Assembly (NCBI RefSeq): GCF_026343125.1
Contig: NZ_JAPEMB010000001.1
Span: forward strand, 6,143,501 to 6,207,500
DNA length: 64,000 nucleotides
DNA from: Streptomyces sp. NBC_00094
Lineage (GTDB): Bacteria; Actinomycetota; Actinomycetes; Streptomycetales; Streptomycetaceae
Direction: 5' to 3'
A program made the translations under genes and the position numbers. Shown piece after piece: positions 61,202 to 64,000 of the stretch; positions within the stretch are counted from its first letter, which is position 1; each line of letters begins with the position of its first letter. The notes below the pieces were generated by a model. It saw nothing but the letters and a program-made list of their open reading frames with translations, searched no databases and was not told where the DNA came from.

Positions 61202-62307
61202 CGCCGACGATGACACTTACCTACCTCGACCTCACCCCTGCTCAGCGCGAACTGCTCGACGCGCTGCCGTTCGACGGCAATCACGTGGTCGATGGGCCCC
61301 CGGGCAGCGGGAAGAGCGTGCTGGCCGCGCAGCGTGTCGTGATGCTCGCTCTCACCGGCACCCCAGCCGTGCTGCTGACCCGCTCCAATCTTCTGCGGCA
61401 GTCGTTGAGACGGCTGGTGTCGGAGCTGTGCTCCGATCGTGCGGACGTCACCGTGGCGACCGCCCACTCCTGGCTCGCAGGGTGGTACGGCGGGGACGCC
61501 CCGCGCGGCGACGACGGCTGGTACGACTGGCCGGCTTTCTATGAACGGGCCGCGCTCGCCGAACCCATCGATCTTGCAAAGCCGCTGACACTGGTGGTGG
61601 ACGAAGGGCAGGACCTGCCGCCTGCCTTCTACCGACTGTGCCGGATTCTCGGCAGTCGTACGACGGTCTTCGCCGACGAGTGCCAGCGGCTCACCACGTC
61701 AAACTCCACCCTCGCGGAGATCGCCGGAGGCCTGGGCCGATGTGCCGTCCATGATCTCCACGGCAATTACCGCAACACCCGGCAGACGGCCGAACTCGCG
61801 GCCCGGTTCCACCCCGGCCCCCGGCCGCCCGAACTACCGGGCCGCGAAGGCCCCCTGCCCCGGCTGCACGCACTGTCGAACCTGGCGGCGGTCAGCGATC
61901 TGCTGCTTGGTCTTGTTGCGAGCCGGCCCGACCGGAGCATCGGAGTGGTGGTGCACTCCACTCAGGCGCAGTTCGAACTGCTCACGCGGCTGGAACAGAA
62001 AGCCCCGCGACTCCGGGCACAGATGTATGCGTCGCAAGCGACCGGAGGCCGGTATCGGACGCTCGACCTGTCGCGTCCGGGCGTTGTCATCGTTCACCGG
62101 TCCAGTGCGAAGGGGCTTCAGTTCGACACGGTCGTGGTGCCGGACTCGGAGGCGGACGCAGCGGTGGACCCCACCTCCGCATCCCTCCGCATGGCGTACT
62201 ACGTGATGGCCACTCGAGCTCGGCATGAACTTCATTTCGCCTATGCGGGCGACAGTGAACCGGAGCTGCTGAAGGGCATCCCGCCCCGCATTCTGGCCCG
62301 AGGATGA
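61198..62307 (+). CDS. Short superfamily I (UvrD-like) helicase, last gene of the drmA operon
   Basis: A 369-residue minimal UvrD-like ATPase with Walker A VDGPPGSGKS (K39), motif II LVVDEGQDLPP (D135, DEGQ), ADECQRLT, GNYRNT (IV) and the C-terminal VIVHRSSAKGLQF and MAYYVMATRARHEL. It is about half the length of UvrD and lacks the 1B/2B inserts. ATG 61198 overlaps the drmB stop (ATGA) and is taken as the start; ATG 61210 is possible. This position is normally that of drmC (phospholipase D) in DISARM; here no PLD motif is present. A hairpin ends the operon. Confidence 0.82.
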   Translation: MTPTMTLTYLDLTPAQRELLDALPFDGNHVVDGPPGSGKSVLAAQRVVMLALTGTPAVLLTRSNLLRQSLRRLVSELCSDRADVTVATAHSWLAGWYGGDAPRGDDGWYDWPAFYERAALAEPIDLAKPLTLVVDEGQDLPPAFYRLCRILGSRTTVFADECQRLTTSNSTLAEIAGGLGRCAVHDLHGNYRNTRQTAELAARFHPGPRPPELPGREGPLPRLHALSNLAAVSDLLLGLVASRPDRSIGVVVHSTQAQFELLTRLEQKAPRLRAQMYASQATGGRYRTLDLSRPGVVIVHRSSAKGLQFDTVVVPDSEADAAVDPTSASLRMAYYVMATRARHELHFAYAGDSEPELLKGIPPRILARG

Positions 62308-62340
62308 GGTCGGGTTCCGGAGTTCCGGGACCCGACCTCA
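62305..62340 (+). terminator. Hairpin ending the sigma-drmA-drmB-helicase operon
   Basis: A 16-bp stem (62305-62320 with 62325-62340, one G-T wobble) with loop AGTT starts at the helicase stop codon. It separates the DISARM-like operon from the Wadjet genes. Confidence 0.85.
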
Positions 62341-62412
62341 AGACCCATAGCGGCCCCTACCGTGGGGACCGAAGTGCCGCAGGAGTGGCGGTGGAGGAGG
62401 GGACGTACAAGC

Positions 62413-63969
62413 ATGCGCAGGGTTCCGCCGGAGATGTTCCGGTTCACCACGGGGGAGATGGCTGACCTGAACGGGGCTGTGCTCGAGGCCTTCGGGGTGG
62501 CCGGCGAGCACCTGGAGACCGCGCTCGGGCTCGACGGCGTACGGGAGCGGCTGCGTGCGGTGGGCTGGGTCTCGGACCTCGAGGACGAGGAACTGCACGA
62601 GACGCTGAAACGGCTGGTGAAGTGGGAACTCCTCGACGTGGTCCACAACCACGCCCAGAACTACCGCACGGCCGAGGAGTACGAGCGGCGCAACCTGCAC
62701 TACTCGCTGACCCGCCGGGGGGAGGCCGCGCTCGCCGGGGTGCGACACGCCCTGGAGGTGCTGGCCTCCACAGGAGCGCTGCAGACCGCGGTGCTGGAGG
62801 CGATCGCCGACCGGCTCGACGAGCTGACCGTGTTGTCCGGCGAACCTTCCGCGGCCGACCGGCGGATCTTCAGCACCCTGCGGGAGCTGGAGGGCCATCT
62901 GGAGGGCCTGGTGGAGAACACCAAGGCCTTCAACGGCCAGTTGCAGAGGCTCCTTCGCGCCGAAGGAGTGGATTTGGACGTGTTCCGTGAGGTGAAGGCC
63001 GCCACCGTCGCGTATCTCCAGGAGTTCCTGGTCAATCTCGACCGGCGCGGCGAGACGGTGGCCGCCGCAGTGGCCCGCGTGGAGGAGGGGGGCATCGCGG
63101 TGCTGCGTGAGCGGGCCCTGCGCGGTGCCGAGCTGCCTCCGGCCCCGGGAGAGGACCCGGCGGCCGGCTGGCTGGAGAGCCGGCGGGCGCGCTGGGCGGG
63201 GCTGAGGGCCTGGTTCCTGCCGGACGACGGGGCGCGCCCTCGGATCGAGCAGCTGCACGACATCGCCCGGCGCGCCATCGTCTCCCTCCTGCAGGTGCTG
63301 GAGCGGATCAACGAGTCCCGGCGCCGCCCCTCCAGCGCTGTACAGGACTTCCGGGAGCTCGCGCGCTGGTTCGCTGCGGCTCCCGACGAGGAGGACCTGC
63401 ACCGGCTGTGGTCGGCCGCCTTCGGCCTCGGCCCGGCCCGCCATGCCCACCTCGCCCACCCGGACCCGGAGCTGATCCCCTCGTCCCACTCCTGGTCCGA
63501 GGCGCCGCCGGTACAGGTGTCGGCCCTGCTGAGGACCAGCGGACGGACCGAACGCTTCACTCGTACGGCCACCGTGCGGGACGTTGCGGCGATCAGGGCG
63601 GCACGCGCCGAGCGGGCCCGGGCGGAACGGGCGGAGCTGGCGCGCGCCTGGCAGGCGCTGGAGACGGACGGCCCCGTACGGCTCTCCTCCTTCAGCACCC
63701 TCGACCCCGCGGCCTTCGACCGTCTCCTCGACCTGCTGGGCCGGGCGCTGGCCGCCCGGCCGGACGCGGGTGGCCGACGACGGGCCACGACCGGCGACGG
63801 CCGGGTGGAGGTGGCGTTGTCGCCGCCTCCCGACGGGCGCACCGGCGTACTGCATACCGTGCAGGGGACGATGGCAGGTCCGGACTACGTCATCCACGTC
63901 ACGGCCTTGGGCGGGGCGATCGCCTTCCCGGCAGTCCGCGCCGCCACGGGACAGGAGGCCGCAGGATGA
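62413..63969 (+). CDS. jetA: Type II Wadjet protein JetA (DUF2397 / TIGR02677)
   Basis: A 518-residue protein. It starts RRVPPEMFRFTTGEMADLNGAV, with winged-helix-like segments (about 20-110), and a long helical body (about 110-330). The C-terminal part has LSSFSTLDPAAFDRLLDLLG. This fits the DUF2397 (TIGR02677) family, the kleisin-like JetA of type II Wadjet. Wadjet is an SMC complex that extrudes and cleaves circular plasmid DNA. ATG 62413 fits the family start; GGAGGAGGGGA is 10-20 bases upstream, rather far. The stop overlaps the next start (ATGA). Confidence 0.82.
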   Translation: MRRVPPEMFRFTTGEMADLNGAVLEAFGVAGEHLETALGLDGVRERLRAVGWVSDLEDEELHETLKRLVKWELLDVVHNHAQNYRTAEEYERRNLHYSLTRRGEAALAGVRHALEVLASTGALQTAVLEAIADRLDELTVLSGEPSAADRRIFSTLRELEGHLEGLVENTKAFNGQLQRLLRAEGVDLDVFREVKAATVAYLQEFLVNLDRRGETVAAAVARVEEGGIAVLRERALRGAELPPAPGEDPAAGWLESRRARWAGLRAWFLPDDGARPRIEQLHDIARRAIVSLLQVLERINESRRRPSSAVQDFRELARWFAAAPDEEDLHRLWSAAFGLGPARHAHLAHPDPELIPSSHSWSEAPPVQVSALLRTSGRTERFTRTATVRDVAAIRAARAERARAERAELARAWQALETDGPVRLSSFSTLDPAAFDRLLDLLGRALAARPDAGGRRRATTGDGRVEVALSPPPDGRTGVLHTVQGTMAGPDYVIHVTALGGAIAFPAVRAATGQEAAG

Positions 63970-64000
63970 GCACCCTTGCCAACCAACTGGCCTCCGCCGA
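63966..64000 (+). CDS. jetB: Start of the next Wadjet gene (JetB expected), partial
   Basis: Only 11 codons (MSTLANQLASA...) are in the window. The ATG overlaps the jetA stop by four bases, with CAGGAGGCCGCAGG upstream. In type II Wadjet operons the DUF2398 (TIGR02678) gene jetB follows jetA, so that identity is expected from order alone; the sequence itself is too short to show it. Confidence 0.55.
   Translation, partial: MSTLANQLASA

Noticed and set aside
61198..62307. DrmC
   Set aside because: The protein has Walker A and UvrD motifs and no HxK phospholipase D motif.

Overview
The window is high-GC actinobacterial chromosome, almost certainly Streptomyces. Evidence: pervasive G/C at third codon positions, GTG starts, long antisense open frames, and actinobacterial families (DUF4193, DUF3093, DUF3710, DUF3159, DUF397/DUF5753, DUF6083). 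It has a conserved left quarter (1 to about 15.6 kb) and an accessory right part (about 15.6 kb to the end) that is mostly one large anti-mobile-element defence island.

Conserved part: end of a CutS-like sensor kinase, DUF4193 zinc-ribbon protein, EcsC-like protein, DUF3093 protein (-), PaaI-type thioesterase, dUTPase, DUF3710 protein, lone ABC ATPase, KdpD/KdpE two-component pair, OB-fold protein, DUF3159 membrane protein, two TrkA-type NAD-binding proteins (-), an APC permease and a TrmA/RumA-type RNA methyltransferase. From memory, the dut/DUF3710/OB-fold/DUF3159/TrkA-TrkA/APC/RNA-methyltransferase order is also seen in mycobacteria, so this is old actinobacterial synteny with a potassium theme. 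A seven-copy 28-bp tandem repeat and a CACCCG-rich spacer sit between its genes.

Transition zone (15.6-26.6 kb): a Ser/Thr kinase, then decayed genes: a hypothetical gene frameshifted by a 10-bp tandem duplication, an ArsO-type flavin monooxygenase remnant, a DUF6083 gene with an in-frame amber codon, a restriction-fold polymorphic toxin frameshifted at a C9 run (followed by an intact presumed immunity gene), an IS630 fragment, an ankyrin fragment and an internally deleted IS5-type element.

Defence module 1 (26.4-38.8 kb): two divergent HTH-adenine methylases with complementary motif defects, a ParE-like/UvrD helicase fusion, McrC and McrB, and a divergent DUF2786 protein. A WhiJ-like regulatory trio (HATPase, HTH-DUF5753, DUF397) follows.

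Defence module 2 (40.5-62.3 kb): a DISARM-like locus in two divergent operons. Leftward: a 2106-residue Hanks kinase-DEAD helicase-DUF1998 fusion, then DrmD, then DrmMI. Rightward: a HrdB-like sigma factor, DrmA, DrmB and a small superfamily I helicase. No DrmC is present. A perfect 9+1+9 palindrome lies over the TTGACA box between the operons. I consider this kinase/sigma-equipped DISARM variant the best candidate for an undescribed system. Module 3 (62.4 kb to the end) is the start of a type II Wadjet system: jetA complete, and the first codons of jetB.
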